The notes beneath the pieces were generated by a model. It ran no database searches, was not told the DNA's origin, and worked only from the letters and a program-made list of their open reading frames with translations. Positions 46,909 through 57,516 of a DNA stretch of 64,000 bases are shown here, in pieces (within the stretch, counting starts at the first letter, position 1; the number at the start of each line of letters is the position of its first letter). The stretch is from Paulinella micropora (lineage: Eukaryota; Cercozoa; Imbricatea; Euglyphida; Paulinellidae), in NCBI GenBank assembly GCA_019918135.1, contig WBZZ01006849.1, positions 1-64,000 of the forward strand, in the 5' to 3' direction. The translations under genes and the position numbers were made by a program.

Positions 46909-47006
46909 ATGTCACAAGTTACTGGGAAGAAAAGAGCGTCGCAGGGTTTTTGCAATTGCCCCTGCTTGAAATGCAAAAACAAGCGACGCATGTCTTACTC
47001 CGCTAT
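46909..47006 (+). CDS. TNP2-type transposase, exon 1
   Basis: Starts at ATG 46909 after a TTGATGCAG sequence. It encodes a Cys cluster GFCNCPCLKCKNKRR like the CPCxxC opening of the transposase-associated domain in CACTA proteins. A donor GTAAGC follows at 47007. Confidence 0.45.
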
Positions 47007-47072
47007 GTAAGCCAGACTTGCCCTTGTTAATTGTTACTGTCTGTAACTTGTGTTGTGTATTTGTTTTCATAG

Positions 47073-47239
47073 GCGGAGGCATGTGAAGAAGCATGGTGTT
47101 TTTATGCAAAGCTCGCCAAGCAGAAGAGGAAAACTGGTTCAGTGCAGCGCCAGTTGCCGTACAAGCCTAAACGGCGCCGCATGTTTTCTTCAGTTAAACC
47201 AGTAGCAGATGATTCAGGGAGAAGTGATGAGGGACACGC

Positions 47240-47270
<31 letters not shown>

Positions 47271-48646
47271 CAGACGATTCAGGAGGAAGTGATCAGGGAG
47301 ACGCTGGAGAGAGAGAGAGAGCAGACGATTCAGGAGGAAGTGATCAGGGACACGCTGGCGATGATGATGACCACAAAGACGAAGCGGGCGCTCGCCATGA
47401 TGGTGACGCACAAAACGAAGAAGAGGAGGGTTTGGGACAACCCGGCAGCGATCCAGACAGCAGTTCACATGATTCATCTGGCTCTGACACTGACAGTAGC
47501 CAGGAAGCCCAAGGTGGTGGGTTGGGGAGACAGGCCCGGACGGATGCACGGACCGACTCCATTCTCGGGCAGGTGTTTGTCATAGACTTCGGCCCCGAAG
47601 CGGACCGTATCACGGTTGCACATGTTGCAGTATGTCTACTGCAACTGATGAAGGACCACCGAGCATCGTATAACTTGACGGACTCTGTTTATTCTTTAGT
47701 AACGCAGCTGGTTACACCGCCTCCGGAAGCTAGTTCTTGGAAAAGAATACGTGGTCTGCTAAAATGTTCGCAAGCGCCAGTGACGTCGTACCTGAGGTGT
47801 TCCAGAGATTGTAGCGTAACGCGTGTGGAAGATGCGGACGGGGATTGCAAGAACGGGCATCCGCTTCGTCCCGAACGTGTACACGTCGCGGCGCTGCAGC
47901 CACAAGTAGAGGCGTTTGCGGGGACGCGCTCTTGGGCAGAGATCACAGCTGCCGTAACACAACACACTATCAGCTCTGCGGGAAGCAGTGCTTTCTGTTG
48001 CATCAAATGTTCACCTCGGTACCGGGAAAAGGTATTGTCTGCTTGCCCTCCTGGTGTGGTCACTATACCTATACTCTTGGGGTCAGACGGGCTGCCTCTG
48101 ACACATGGTAAATTTGGCGCAAACCGCCCTGTATGGCTGAACACACTGCGCAACCTTGCAGTATCTCAAGGGAGCAGAGAGCAGGAGTGGGTCGGCAGCT
48201 TGTTGGGGGGCCCGACATTACCGCCAAGTCTGCGAACCAGCTTCGGCCCCGTAAGAAGGCAACTAGCCAACCTCTGCAACCCGTTCCCATGTGTGGATAA
48301 AGATGGCGAAGAGCGAGAATGCAGGGTGGTATTGCTCGGGGTGTCGGGAGACGGGCAAGGCATCAAGAAGCTGTCAGGTTCAACTTGGAACGGGCAGTGG
48401 TCCTGCCCGACCTGCCAAATGCAGTTTGAGACGTTTCTCCGCCGCAGCGTAACACCCGACTTTAGAGTTTTTTTACCTCCAGGTGACGCGCTACGAACAG
48501 ACGCCCGTTTCGGACCACCTTGCACGCTGCCACGCCCGGAACTGAAGACGCATGCTTGGCACGAACGTCACGCAGCAAGGGTGCATGAAGCAAATCAGGC
48601 AGTCAGGCCTGGCCAGCGGGCGCGGCACTCACGAGGTCATCACTAG
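47073..48646 (+). CDS. TNP2-type transposase, main exon
   Basis: An acceptor TTTTCATAG ends at 47072. Joining it to exon 1 gives SYSAMRRHVKKHGVFMQ, which fits the end of the transposase-associated domain. A (GA)n and Asp/Ser repeat region (47190-47400) probably shifts the frame. From about 47430 a long frame contains SITDSVYSLV-like helices, a CIKCSPRY knuckle, and CRVVLLGVSGDGQGIKKLSG then WSCPTCQMQF. Those last two correspond to the Gly-Asp and Cys motifs of TNP2-like transposases. The 3' exon limit near 48600-48646 is uncertain. Confidence 0.45.
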
Positions 48647-49044
48647 CGTCGTCTTACCCAGCTGCAATCAGAAACGCTTTGGCTAAATCTAGCAATTAAT
48701 ATCTTGGCTGCATTGAAATTTCCACGCATGCATTGAAGTCACTGCGAAATCTTCAATGCATGCATTGAAATTCCAATGCATTCTGCATGGAAATTTTAAT
48801 GCATGCATTGAAGTCATTTCGAAATGACTTCAATGCATGCATTGAAATTTCAGTGCAATATGCATTGAAATTTCAATGCATGCATTGAAGTCATTTTCAA
48901 ATTTTTAATGCATGCATTGAAATGTCAATGCACTATGCATTGAAATTTCAATGCATTCTGCATTGAAATTTCAACGCATGCATTGAAATCACTTGCAAAT
49001 TTCCTTGCACTATTTACTGAAACCGTTGCTGCTGTACTGTGCAG

Positions 49045-49679
49045 GTGTTAAGTTCCGCGGCGCTTTGAGTGGTGTAGCTCATTTTGACGTCATACGAGAC
49101 ACTTACCCTGACAACATGCACTTGTTATGGAATATGTTCCAGCACCTCATCCAGACCACCTGGCTTTGGCAGCCAGGAGTTTTGAAGTCGAAAGGTGTGA
49201 ATATCCAGCCTTTGCCTCCATTTGTGGCGCGAGATAAGCAAGCTGGTGAATCAGACCAGGTCTACGCCGCAGCCATCCAGAGGGAGGAAGCCGCTTACCA
49301 AGTCCAAGCCAATGCTGTTCAAGCGTGCATGGACTTGTACGCTCTCTTTGGACTCGATGAGGATGCAAGGTACGAAGTCTGCCGTCGATTCAAGAGCATC
49401 CGAGCACTTCCTCGTCAAATCGGCACAGGTTCCCCGTACAAGAATTTCGGAACTTTCAACATCGCCAGCGCCGACTTCTTTTTGCAATACTGCAGCTGGA
49501 TCTATGATGACGTACCAGGCGGCCATGCACCAGCCCAATTGGAAATTATCAAGAAGATGTTCAGTCTTGCCAAGTTAGTCTCGCGAAAAAGTCTGCCATG
49601 TCACGTGGATAGGGGCTTGGGAGATTACATAGTTCGACAGGTCCATAACACAAGCATATGGGCATTGAAACTTCAGTGA
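49045..49679 (+). CDS. TNP2-type transposase, exon 3
   Basis: After an acceptor CTGTACTGTGCAG (to 49044) the frame encodes VKFRGALSGVAHFDVIRDTY then PDNMHLLWNMFQHLIQ. This is the PxDxMHL...G signature near the TNP2 active-site region. A helical domain runs to VRQVHNTSIWALKLQ, which ends at TGA beside a palindrome cluster. Coding therefore probably leaves by splicing slightly earlier. Confidence 0.5.
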
Positions 49680-49860
49680 TGCTTGAATTTAAGTTTCAAT
49701 GTGAGCATTGAAATTTCAATGCAGGCATTGAAAATACAATGCATGCATTGAAAATGCAATGCATGCATTGAAAATCCAATGCATGCATTGAAATTTCAAT
49801 ACATGCATTGATACAACCCTCAGACTCTTTATGCTAACTGTCTTTAAACTCCCTGTTGTA

Positions 49861-50233
49861 GGTGGTAGAAATTGCGGCTGGGCTGCCCAAAACAGAGCAT
49901 TCGTACTGGCTGCACCAGTTCTGTTGTAGAGTTCTTGTGCACATGAGAGATTGGGGCACTCTACCGGAAGTGCAAGCTTTTGATCTGGAACACCAAGGAG
50001 GAGAACTCAAGAAGCAAGTGCACAATCTGAGGCAATCGGAGGACACTTTCATGAACCGTTGGAGTAATGCGGCACCAATGTGGACCTTGCCCAGCTTGCG
50101 CCAGGCAAATCTTGACGTCAAGGATAAGCTGATCATGCCAGGCTTCCGTTCCGGCAAGAAGAACCTCAGCTACGCATGCAACGTCGAACTCAAAGACCGG
50201 GTTGGCAAGGGTTGGGTCAGCGTCCAGTACTGA
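49861..50233 (+). CDS. TNP2-type transposase, exon 4
   Basis: After acceptor CCCTGTTGTAG (to 49860) the frame encodes VVEIAAGLPKTEHSYWLHQF and a helical region to a TGA at 50231-50233. The next part may be reached by splicing. A frame from about 50250 to 50405 (SVRGERFGGGCCFLTVENIK) could be a further exon. Confidence 0.4.
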
Positions 50234-50548
50234 CCGCAGCAAACATCAAATTAGCAAAGTTTATGAGGTGCAAGGGATTCCTAATGAGGTCAACCATGTC
50301 TGTAAGGGGTGAGCGCTTTGGGGGTGGCTGCTGCTTTCTCACTGTTGAGAATATCAAGCAGACGTTCCCTCGCCGCTGCTGGGGAGTTACAGTGGCAGGC
50401 AGGTACGCAGCTGCAGTGCACTGATATGCTCACATTGCGCATAATGGGTACGCGTGTGATTTGGCGAGAGGAACTTTTGCGCGCATGATCACTTGTGGGT
50501 GGGCGATACATTCCCTCTCCAACCATCCCTGACTTTTGTTCCTGTCAG

Positions 50549-50852
50549 CTTTCTTGACCTTCCTTGCATCGTCGCTCCGGTTCCGAACACACACACTCGA
50601 TTCTATTTCATGGAATTAGATATCAGTGACTATCTGCGACCGGAATTGAAAGAAGAAATCGATCGTCGTGAAGGAGAAGAAGATGACGAACAGAAAGAAG
50701 GCGTCGCAGAGGAAGAGGAAGTTCAAGAAGAATATGATGTTCAAGAAGAATTAGAATTAGAATTAGAAGAAGAAGAAGAAGAAGAAGAAGAAGAAGAGGA
50801 GGACATGTATGATGACCGAAGTGAAGAAGAGGAAGGTGGAAGAAACGTATGA
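50549..50852 (+). CDS. Acidic C-terminal exon
   Basis: An acceptor-like TTCCTGTCAG ends near 50548. The frame runs through FLDLPCIVAPVPNTHTRFYF into a Glu-rich tail encoded by (GAA)n and stops at about 50850. It is probably the last exon of the transposase or a small separate acidic protein. Confidence 0.35.
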
Positions 50853-51470
50853 TGACAGAAATGAAGACGGAGTGGAGCAATGATCAAAAAAATAAAAAAG
50901 TTAATTTACTGACTCGTTAAACGTGTTATTTACTTACTAGTTCAAGGCGTTCTTTGTATTAAATGGCCTACTGTTTATGAATGCATGCACTGAATTACCC
51001 ATGTTAATGCATGCACTGAAAATCAATGCATGCATTGAAAATCAATGCATGCATTGAAAAGACACATTTCAATGCATGCATTGAAATATTAATGTATGCA
51101 TTGAAAATCAATGCATGCAGTGAAATACTGCTCACTTGACATTTTAATGCATGCATTGAAAATCAATCCATGCATTGATCTGTGCTGCATTAACATTTGA
51201 ATGCATGCATTGAAAATCAATGCATGCATTGAAACACACATTTCTGCGCTGCATTGAAATTTCGATGCATGCATTGAAAATCAATGCATGCATTGAAACA
51301 CACATTTCTTTGCTGCATTGACGTTCAATGCATGCATTGATACACATTTCCAGTGCATTGAAATGTCAATGCATTTCAATGCATCATGCATTGACGTTTC
51401 AATGCATGCATTGAAACTTCAATGCACTGCATTGAAATTTCAATGCACGCATTGACATTCCGGGATCATA

Positions 51471-51676
51471 GTGATAATCTAGATAATCTAGATAATTATA
51501 TTATAAACACACACTACTACTAGTACTACTAGTACTACTACTAGCTATAGTACTAGTACTATAGCGCTAGCTAGTAGTATACGTACGTTATACCTAGCTA
51601 TATATAGCTATAGTACCTAGAGTACTAGCACTAGTACTAGTACTAGGTACTAGCTATAGCTATAGTAATAGTAGCT
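51471..51676. repeat. Self-complementary CTAG/TAGCTA-rich block, left
   Basis: Dense ACTAGT, TAGCTA, CTAGTACTAG and GATAATCTA units. A similar block resumes at 55765, on the far side of the TIR element, so the element inserted into this tract. Confidence 0.75.
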
Positions 51677-51703
51677 CTTGGTCACGCAGTAGTACCACTA
51701 AAA
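51677..51703. repeat. Left terminal inverted repeat
   Basis: 27 bp, perfectly complementary to 55738-55764. Confidence 0.85.
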
Positions 51704-52078
51704 TGCCTGTTTTTACATACCAAAATATATGTAATCGCTAGCAGAAAAGCCCAGAAAAAACCGTGACCACAAGAACAAGGGTGGCGCAAAGTCTAGAAAG
51801 TAGGTTTGAGCAGTTGACAACAAGCCATGTAAGGTTTGGAATTGCTCCAAGTAGCACTTTTATGCATAAAAGTCACACATGTGGGTAGCCCAAACCACTG
51901 ACACAGAGGTCAGAACTAAGCAATGAGGGGCCGGAAGCTAGCCGGATGCAGGTTTAAATATGTACAAAAAAAAAGATGAGTAAAAAAGTTCACTTTAATT
52001 ATTTCCAACCATGCTCACTTTTATGCATAAATGGGTTTTACTCCAGTGAAATACCCTGAAAATCACTCTGTGGCAGGC

Positions 52079-52967
52079 TCAGTGGCGGCAAGAAGTGCAT
52101 CCTGATTCTTGTGCAATTTCGTGTGGCACGAGTCGTTGCAGAAGTAACCATGAATGGAGAAGCAATCGTTTTTTACACAGCCGTTGAGGACGGAGTCGAA
52201 GCAACGACTGAACACGGAGGCGGGGGAACGGAGGTAGACGACGAACTGGCCCCGTACAGCGGTGCGTGCAGGTAGTGGTTGTCGTGTTCACAGTGCACAA
52301 CATCGTCTTCTTCGAGGTCCATGCTTTTCTTGCAAGTGAAACAGACTGACTTGGTCACGCCCTTTGCACTTCCGCCAATGTGCCCCTTTTTTGCAAGAAC
52401 TTTGTCCACTTTGCCTGAGTCTTTTTTCTCCTCCTCCTCATCATCCTCCTCAACTTCGTCCTCACTTGAAGCATTTTTCTTCTTGCCCTTCTTCTTGGTC
52501 GGTTTCAGGAACTCCCGGACACGAGCCTTCGCGAAGTCAACCTGCTTTGTGTCGATGTCGATGCCAGTAACTCGCATGGCCTCCAAAGCACCGATCAACT
52601 CTGAACCCAAACCCATGCATGCAACAAGAACATTGCTCAGAGGAGGCAGAATGGTTGACAAAATCTGCTTGGACAGCTCCGTAGGCTTCTCGAAGACGTT
52701 CATACGTTGTCCGTCGGCGGAATGGCGCTGTTTCTTGACTGGTACCTCGACGATGAAGAGGTTGTGACGCAGGAAGGGGTTCTGGTCGAGATTGAGGACG
52801 AAGGAGGCCTGCTTCGGGTTGAAGGCCACCAACATCATCTCCACCGCCTTGATCCACTTCTGGACATCTCCCACGTAGTTGTGATTCTTTTTGTACCAGT
52901 AAACCGTCTCAATGGTTTGGTACCCAGTCGCTGAAAGAGCCTCCACCAGCATGTTCGTCTCCAGTTC
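52079..52967 (-). pseudogene. DNA-methyltransferase-like protein with C-terminal zinc cluster
   Basis: The frame opens after a splice acceptor TTTTTGCAG at about 52968 and encodes ETNMLVEALSATGYQTIETV, VYWYKKNH, FEKPTELSKQIL and LVACMGLGSELIGALEAMRV then GIDIDTKQVDFAKARV. The last three fit the N6/N4-type DNA methyltransferase fold: Lys-Pro, a Gly-rich SAM loop where DPFxGSG would be, and the acidic IDID strand. The SAM loop is unusual (ACMGLGS). A Lys/Glu linker and CFTCKK...CEHDNHYLH lead, after a one-base shift near 52265, to CVKNDCFSIHGYFCNDSC and a stop near 52079. Upstream exons were not resolved. The acceptor sequence TTTTTGCAGGGAACTGGAGA is duplicated near 55060. Confidence 0.45.
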
Positions 52968-53072
52968 CCTGCAAAAACCATGCAAGTGCCACCAGTGCCT
53001 GAAACCGGTCAGCACTTTTATGCATAAAAGTGGTGAATGCAGTTGGGCTCCGACGTAAAAAGTGGACCCCAA

Positions 53073-54188
53073 TTAGAAAACCAGAAAAAACGTGAAAAAA
53101 GCATCAGACCCAATCCGAACATAGAACTTTTATGCATAAAAGTGTCAACTGCAAATGGACTAGACCTCTTCCTCAGTGGCAGCCACGTTGGCAGCCTTCC
53201 CAGCCATGTCCTTGAATAACTCTTAAAGCTTCTTGTTCAGCTTGCCTAGAGTTGCCACATGGGATCCATACAGAAAAAATCACCGCAAAACACGCAAGGA
53301 AGTGGGGGGGGGGGGAAGGAATTCAAACTCAACAACACACACGATAACATCAAACACAACACAAGACAAAGTGAGAGCAAAAAAGAACCAAAAACAAGAA
53401 GAGAGAAAAAAAGAGAACGAAAGGGAAATGCTTGTTGACTGGTGAGTGCACTGGTGCCTTGTTCAAAGATGCAACGCAGCGACGCGTCCCAGGTCACAAA
53501 CTCAGGCAAGGACGATCTGTTGCCCGAATGCAAACAGTCTCGTTCAGCCAAATGAAGATCGTAGTTTTGTTTTTCTCCTCGTCCCAAGCAGAAATGACCC
53601 ACATTCGATCCTGTTCAGACCTCGAGGAACGAAAGTTTGTGACAATCCCTTTGCTGACAGGTCGAACATTTCGATTCTGCCCTGGCAAAGAAAGGTTTAG
53701 GACAAGCAACTCCAAAGTGTCGTCGATCCACCACGACCGATTGGGGCTTTCCACAACATTTTTTTTTCAGACATTGTCTCAAAACAGTTTTGGGCTGTCG
53801 AGAAAAGCAGAGGGTGGTTGACAAAAGGTCGAAAGGGACTTTTTGCACTCAAGGAAAAAAAAAAGTTGTCCTGAGCCAAAAACAGTGTTTCTTTTTGTTG
53901 AATCATAATCGTGGGCCGCTGGATTCCACATTTGAAGTACGGTTCGGACTAACATCTTGAAAAATGAGTAGCCCAAAACAGTTTTGAGTCACTGGTGGCA
54001 CTGGACACACATTGGACCCGCCCGGATGAGCATTTATGCATAAAAGTCTCACATTCAACTCAGCCCAAACCGGTTTTTTTTTTATTTTTTTTTGAAAAAA
54101 ATTAAAGCTGAAAATGCAATTTGGGACTTTTATGCATAAAAGTCCCATGTTTAGACTTGACTTAGACAGCTTTTCATGACCTCTGAAA
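53073..54188. other. Internal part of TIR element, no clear gene
   Basis: Holds several TTTTATGCATAAAA palindromes (53011, 53128, 54031, 54126) and a poly-G tract near 53305. Overlapping short ORFs on both strands near 53450-53900 have no motif. Confidence 0.4.
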
Positions 54189-54641
54189 ATGCATGTTTTT
54201 CAAATCCTTAAGCGCGATTACCTTTCCACACTGAGATCTCATTTCAAGACCCTCGCACAACAGCTGGAGGGCCAGCCACATCGATCTCCACACGATGAGA
54301 TCGTTCAAGGCGACCTAAAACTGCGCAAAAGTTCTACAAGTACAGTACCCAAACCTTTGTTGAGCAATCTTGAAATGAAAAAAATTATTTGGACATGCGA
54401 CTTTCTGGGGCTTGGATTCGAGGCCTGGCTGAAAACGTTTGCTCCAGTGCGACTTCATCGCTACTGGAAAAAGATGGCGTCAGTCCAAGACTGTAAAGGG
54501 GGTACTCGGAAGTTGGACGAAACACAGGCAAGGCATCTGATCACAGAAGGGAAACACTTGTTTGCTTCGTTCTTGTCTTCACTGTGTTTCAGCAAGGACG
54601 ACGTTTTACGCACTGGGAGGTTGATCTGTGTCTCGAACTAA
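54189..54641 (+). CDS. Possible exon in the TIR element, unknown function
   Basis: A 150-codon open frame (HVFQILKRDYLSTLRSHFKT, then WTCDFLGLGFEAWLKTFAPV, HRYWKKMASVQDCKGGTRK) inside the TIR element. It has Trp/Leu/Lys-rich helices without catalytic motifs. It could be an exon of a transposase or an accessory protein. It is not recognised, and chance cannot be excluded. Confidence 0.25.
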   Translation: MHVFQILKRDYLSTLRSHFKTLAQQLEGQPHRSPHDEIVQGDLKLRKSSTSTVPKPLLSNLEMKKIIWTCDFLGLGFEAWLKTFAPVRLHRYWKKMASVQDCKGGTRKLDETQARHLITEGKHLFASFLSSLCFSKDDVLRTGRLICVSN

Positions 54642-55737
54642 AACATTGTGGTAGAGATCGATGTTCTCTCTTCTGAGGGAAGAATTCTACCTTTGCGAAG
54701 CTTTGATCTGCACAGAATCAAGCGACTTGAAACAGTGATGGAAATAATCAGGTAACCAATTCATGAAATCACACAAAAAACAACTGAACACTTTGTTGAA
54801 CACATTTTTGTCACACACCAAAATTGTTGCATTGTCAGTCTTTGCTTCAAGATCAGGACGTGGAGGTTTTTTAAGAAGTCACCAGACAAAAACTGCATTT
54901 TACACTGTTAACGAAATGTTTTCAGTGAAAGGGGAGACAATTTCAAACAAAACCGAACGAGCCTGAAAAAAGCTTGTAGGGCCAAACCGCACATGAGACT
55001 TTTGTGCACAAAAGCTCAAAGTGTTCCAAGTCCATTTTGGAACAGTTACATTTTAAAGAGTCTCCAGTTCCCTGCAAAAACGTTCAAAAAAACCCAACCG
55101 AAGTCAAGTAAATTTGTGACTTTTATGCATAAATGCTTTTTGCATTCCTTGAACTGACTCAGTGAATTAAACTCAGCTGCACTGACTATTTTCAGACATT
55201 GAAACAGTAGCTTTAGTGAGAAAAGGAGTTGAATTAACACTAGGTTAAATTAAAACTGATGTCAGTGGAAACGACACGTGTTCCATTTGTACATGTGCTC
55301 AAAAGTGCTACATTGACATTGCTTAGAACGGCCACACAAGGTTCAGCCGGAATGTTAATCTCACCCTAGGTCTTTCGTAAATGCAACTTCCTCACTGAAA
55401 AAAACTTGTAATGCAAAATTCCGACAGGTCTGGACCATTTGCATTTGACACTTTTATGCATAAAAATCCCATGTTCGGATTGGCTCGGCTGCCTTTTTTC
55501 TGTTTTTCTGTGTTTTCCAATTGGGGTCCACTTTTTAGGTCCGAGCCCAAATTCACTCACCATTTTTATGCATAAAAGTGCTGACCGGTTTCAGGCACTG
55601 GTGGCACCTGCCAAAAATTTTTACCCTTTTTTTTTGCAACAGCTTTCACTGACTTACAGCTTTTATGCATAAAAGTGTTTTCCGACAGCTGGCATGCTTT
55701 TCTACAGATTCCATAAATGATTCATTTATGTGATTTT
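54642..55737. other. Internal part of TIR element, no clear gene
   Basis: Palindromes at about 55120, 55448, 55562 and 55657, plus a duplicated exon-start-like TTTTTGCAGGGAACTGGAGA on the minus strand near 55060. Parts repeat the 52950-53130 sequence in inverse order (AAAAAGTGGACCCCAATT reappears reversed near 55510-55545). This suggests internal inverted duplication. Confidence 0.5.
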
Positions 55738-55764
55738 TTTTAGTGGTACTACTGCGTGACCAAG
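55738..55764. repeat. Right terminal inverted repeat
   Basis: 27 bp, perfectly complementary to 51677-51703. The TAGC-rich tract starts directly after it. Confidence 0.85.
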
Positions 55765-55919
55765 TAGCTATAGCGCTAGCTATATATATAGTACAGTAGT
55801 ACTAGTACTAGTACTAGTATATACGTATATACTATATATATAGCTACTAGTACTCCGGATCCGGATCTAGCGGATCCACTCACAGCACATGTATATATAT
55901 ATACATATACAGTATATAC

Positions 55920-55955
<36 letters not shown>

Positions 55956-56018
55956 CTAGATATATACATATATGTATATATACATATCTAGTATATATAT
56001 ATATATACATACATACAT
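55765..56018. repeat. TAGCTA/CTAG block and (AT)n, right
   Basis: Continuation of the target tract, with CTAGTACTAG units, CCGGATCCGG, then TATATA blocks (55888-56010). Confidence 0.75.
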
Positions 56019-56845
56019 TCTTGGTCCGGATCCTGCCACTGTACGTCGATTTCCAACGGCCCCTACAAAGTTTTTATGAAATTTCTAGTGACAAAAATGT
56101 TTCTGCAACATCCCTCCATGTACCGGTCCATCAAAGTACCATTTCAACACTTTCACACCATGAAAGGCAGCAATCAGCATGCTTGGCCATGGAGACCGGG
56201 CAACCTTCGACTCGATTTGTCCCACAACAGTCCAGATTTCATCATTGTACGGCCCAGTTCCTTGTCTTGAGACACCTACATTTCTGAACTTTAAAATGGT
56301 CGCAAAATTGTCGAACCAAGTTGAACGCAGCACGTCTGGACGTGCTTCATCCTATCTGCACAAGTCACAAACAAAACAAGCTTCCAATCTCAAGAGTTTG
56401 AGACTTTAAACTTGCAACGCAGGAACATGTGTCCGTGAATGTAACATTTTTGGAATTCACCTAACAAAGTAAAAGTAAAGTCCCACTTTGTTCCTTCAAA
56501 AGGGATCGTTCATGTAAACTGACAACACATGTCTGAATTGACACTACTTGCACAGTGCTAAAACTGCTTTCAATTAACAAGAAGAAAACAAGTCATTCTG
56601 TGTTGCTTTTGTCCGACAAAGCACAGCATGTAAACTTAGGTGCCAAGTTTTCATCACATATGCACATTTTGCTTGCAGCAATAGCATTTTAGTTCAGAGT
56701 CTTTCGTCGTCGAAACTGTACTAAAAACTACCTGCTTGCCTCTCTCTCTCTCTCTCTGGGGTGTCACTACTTCCCTGTACAGTCTGTCGTTCATGTGTTC
56801 TTGTGCAATCTGTACTACTTTGTGAGTTAGTTGTTTCCAATCTCA
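56019..56845. other. Unassigned sequence
   Basis: No supported gene. A (TC)n run lies near 56740. The open frames are short and without motifs. Confidence 0.4.
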
Positions 56846-57516
56846 TCTGTTATCCATGTGTTGCCATGTAGAATGTAGGGTGGACATGGGTTCCAAGTGT
56901 TGAAGTAGTCGAAATAGCTTCTTACATTTCTTATAGTCTAATTCAGGTCTTCCTTCATCTACCTCAACCTGTTTAACCAATGTTTTGTATCTTGTCAGCC
57001 ATGTTTCTACTCTACTCATCGAACTAGGTCCCTGCATAGCTTCTAGCTTGTCTCATCGTCCTGCCTTTGCTATTTCATCCAGTCCTCTGTACTTACATAT
57101 CATCGCCTTCCAGAATTTTGCAGGGTCTCCTTCTGCCTCTGGCAAGAGTGCCGTAGCGTCCGGATTCTGCTGACATGAGGAAATGAGGTATGCTAACAGC
57201 TCATCTTTCAGCTCTCTACGTCTCCTTACATGTTCATTCATCTCTTCATCTATCTGTTTTCGTTCTTCTTCATCAAGCTCGCGTTGTGTGACAGATTGTT
57301 GTCTCTTAGTAGTGGTTGGTGAAGTTGTAGATTCTGTTTTTACAAGACTGGGGAGAACTATTAGCTTTCCTTCTAGGCATTGACTAACTGTGGGTTAACT
57401 AGCCTAAGGATGGCAACTAAAGTAGTTTCGTAAGTCTTAAAGTCTTTGATGTTTCTGGGTAGAGGGGGGATCCTCAAATCTAATTTCACTTTCGGGTATG
57501 GATTAGGTAAAGCCAT
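56846..57516 (-). pseudogene. Gag-like retrotransposon remnant
   Basis: ATG at 57516 opens ALPNPYPKVKLDLRIPPLPR, NIKDFKTYETTLVAILRLVN. After a one-base shift near 57380 it continues as a charged helix (QRELDEEERKQIDEEMNEHV), then AKFWKAMICKYRGLDEIAKA. An in-frame stop near 57055 interrupts it before SSMSRVETWLTRYKTLVKQ and the end near 56846. The pattern fits a copia/UBN2-type Gag. No protease or reverse transcriptase follows on this strand. Confidence 0.45.

Larger units (their letters stand above)
46609..51470 (+). mobile_element. CACTA-like (TNP2-type) DNA transposon with palindromic repeats
   Basis: A transposase gene split over several exons (46909-50852) is enclosed by clusters of TTTCAATGCATGCATTGAAA and close variants at 46615-46870 and 50980-51465. 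More copies lie in its introns at 48710-49010 and 49690-49810. Subterminal motif arrays on both sides are a CACTA/En-Spm feature, where they bind the transposase. I do not see a convincing CACTA terminus, so the outer ends are approximate. Confidence 0.5.
51677..55764. mobile_element. TIR DNA transposon with DNA-methyltransferase-like gene
   Basis: Perfect 27-bp terminal inverted repeats (CTTGGTCACGCAGTAG... at 51677-51703 and its complement at 55738-55764) bound a 4.1-kb unit. It is flanked by a possible 5-bp duplication TAGCT, although the target is itself TAGC rich. About ten copies of ACTTTTATGCATAAAAGT or close variants are spread through it. The only recognisable gene is a minus-strand DNA-methyltransferase-like protein. 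No transposase is identified, so this may be a non-autonomous or unfamiliar type. Confidence 0.7.

Noticed and set aside
53246..53906. Genes on both strands in 53.2-53.9 kb
   Set aside because: Overlapping short frames with no motif, start context or splice support; likely chance ORFs.
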